Of a stretch of DNA of 64,000 bases, positions 63,673 through 64,000 are shown one piece after another (position 1 is the stretch's first letter; every line of letters begins with the position of its first letter). The notes under the pieces are model-generated. The model had not been told where the DNA came from, did not search any database, and saw nothing but the letters and a program-made list of their open reading frames with translations. A program made the position numbers and the translations under genes. Source of the stretch: Mycobacterium sp. OTB74 (lineage in GTDB: Bacteria; Actinomycetota; Actinomycetes; Mycobacteriales; Mycobacteriaceae); assembly GCF_029892685.1 (NCBI RefSeq), contig NZ_JARXVD010000018.1:62001-126000 (forward strand), written 5' to 3'.

Positions 63673-64000
63673 ATGCCTGGGGCCAGCGAAGTCGCACATC
63701 TGACCGATCGCCATCCGACTGTGACACCGGAACGGTTGATCGCAGAGCTTGTCCCGCCACCGACATTCGCCGACGTCAGCTTCGATTCCTACCGACCTGA
63801 TCCGGCTGAGCCGTCGCAGGCCGCCGCGGTGGTTTCGGCCCACACGTTCTGCCAGGATGCGGGGCGTCGTCGGGCAGGCAAGAAGAAGCTGTTCGGTAAG
63901 CGCGAGGTGCTGCCCGGGGTGGGGATGTACCTCGACGGCGGCTTTGGTGTCGGCAAGACCCACCTGTTGGCTTCGACGTACTACACGCTGACTGCGGCCG
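63673..64000 (+). CDS. zapE: Cell division protein ZapE/AFG1-like ATPase, 5' part
   Basis: First 109 residues of an AFG1/ZapE-family AAA+ ATPase, running off the window. It begins MPGASEVAHLTDRH, then PERLIAELVPPPTFADVSFDSY, and reaches the Walker A motif GGFGVGKTHLLAS. Upstream, KKKLFGKREVLPGVGMYLDG is typical of actinobacterial members (Rv2670c). The frame is open to base 64000. It diverges from the RibD-like gene. Confidence 0.9.
   Translation, partial: MPGASEVAHLTDRHPTVTPERLIAELVPPPTFADVSFDSYRPDPAEPSQAAAVVSAHTFCQDAGRRRAGKKKLFGKREVLPGVGMYLDGGFGVGKTHLLASTYYTLTAA

Overview
The window is a high-GC actinobacterial chromosome segment, almost certainly from a Mycobacterium/Mycolicibacterium-type organism. 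Evidence for this is the block from sigA to zapE (about 25.9-64 kb), whose gene content and relative orientations match, in inverted order, the M. tuberculosis Rv2703 (sigA) to Rv2670c (zapE) neighbourhood as I remember it. It includes mycobacterial hallmarks: cei, a DUF4193 protein, dut, ceoB/ceoC, a DUF3000 protein paired with RNase D, aftC and the RibD-like reductase. There are no rRNA or tRNA genes, insertion sequences, prophage or CRISPR arrays that I can see. No gene-free stretch exceeds 300 bases; the longest, 49525-49814, holds only a candidate inverted repeat.

Left part (1-25.9 kb): accessory catabolic genes in three groups. (a) 1-6046 (+): a cut-off sulfotransferase, a TetR regulator, an SDR, a FadD17-like acyl-CoA ligase, a crotonase and a thiolase-fold protein without the usual nucleophilic Cys. 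(b) 6075-12190: a TetR regulator whose own promoter and a second divergent promoter share a 13-bp element and a GTGTNACAC palindrome. The genes around it are a phosphotransferase, an unknown protein, an epoxide-hydrolase-like enzyme, a diiron-type hydrolase, an unknown RDHSWG protein and a VOC protein. (c) 12187-23800: a leftward operon GntR-SDR-FadD-ADH-thioesterase divergent from a rightward set P450-ALDH-HyuB-HyuA. Two matching inverted-repeat operators, one in the divergent promoter and one before ALDH, suggest a single GntR-controlled pathway that hydroxylates and oxidises a substrate, activates it to a CoA ester, and involves an ATP-dependent hydantoinase/carboxylase-type step. A nitronate monooxygenase, a tautomerase and a DinB protein lead up to sigA.

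Middle part (25.9-48.4 kb): core functions. sigA and ppgK run left and suhB runs right. cei and the DUF4193 gene diverge around a textbook CRP-type palindrome. A 25-bp tandem repeat lies between the DUF4193 and DUF3093 genes. Then come dut with a DUF3710 gene, a hydrolase, an OB-fold gene with a DUF3159 membrane protein, two TrkA-type RCK proteins (ceoB/ceoC) divergent from a KimA-like potassium permease, a TrmA/RlmD-type RNA methyltransferase, nhaA, dxs, a dehalogenase-fold hydrolase, DUF3000/RNase D, and the haem genes hemE-hemY-hemQ.

Right part: 48.4-58.4 kb looks like an inserted stress and carbohydrate island between hemQ and msrB. It holds DUF1003 and HdeD membrane proteins, a MaoC dehydratase, a DUF2252 protein, a PucR-type regulator, a LEA-like coiled-coil protein, and a translationally coupled GH63-type glycosidase and GlgX. 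The window ends with a leftward operon (RibD-like, secreted hydrolase-like lipoprotein, aftC, msrB, VIT/ferritin-like transporter) and the start of zapE. Several core genes appear to have leaderless promoters (a TANNNT hexamer 6-8 nt before the start codon).
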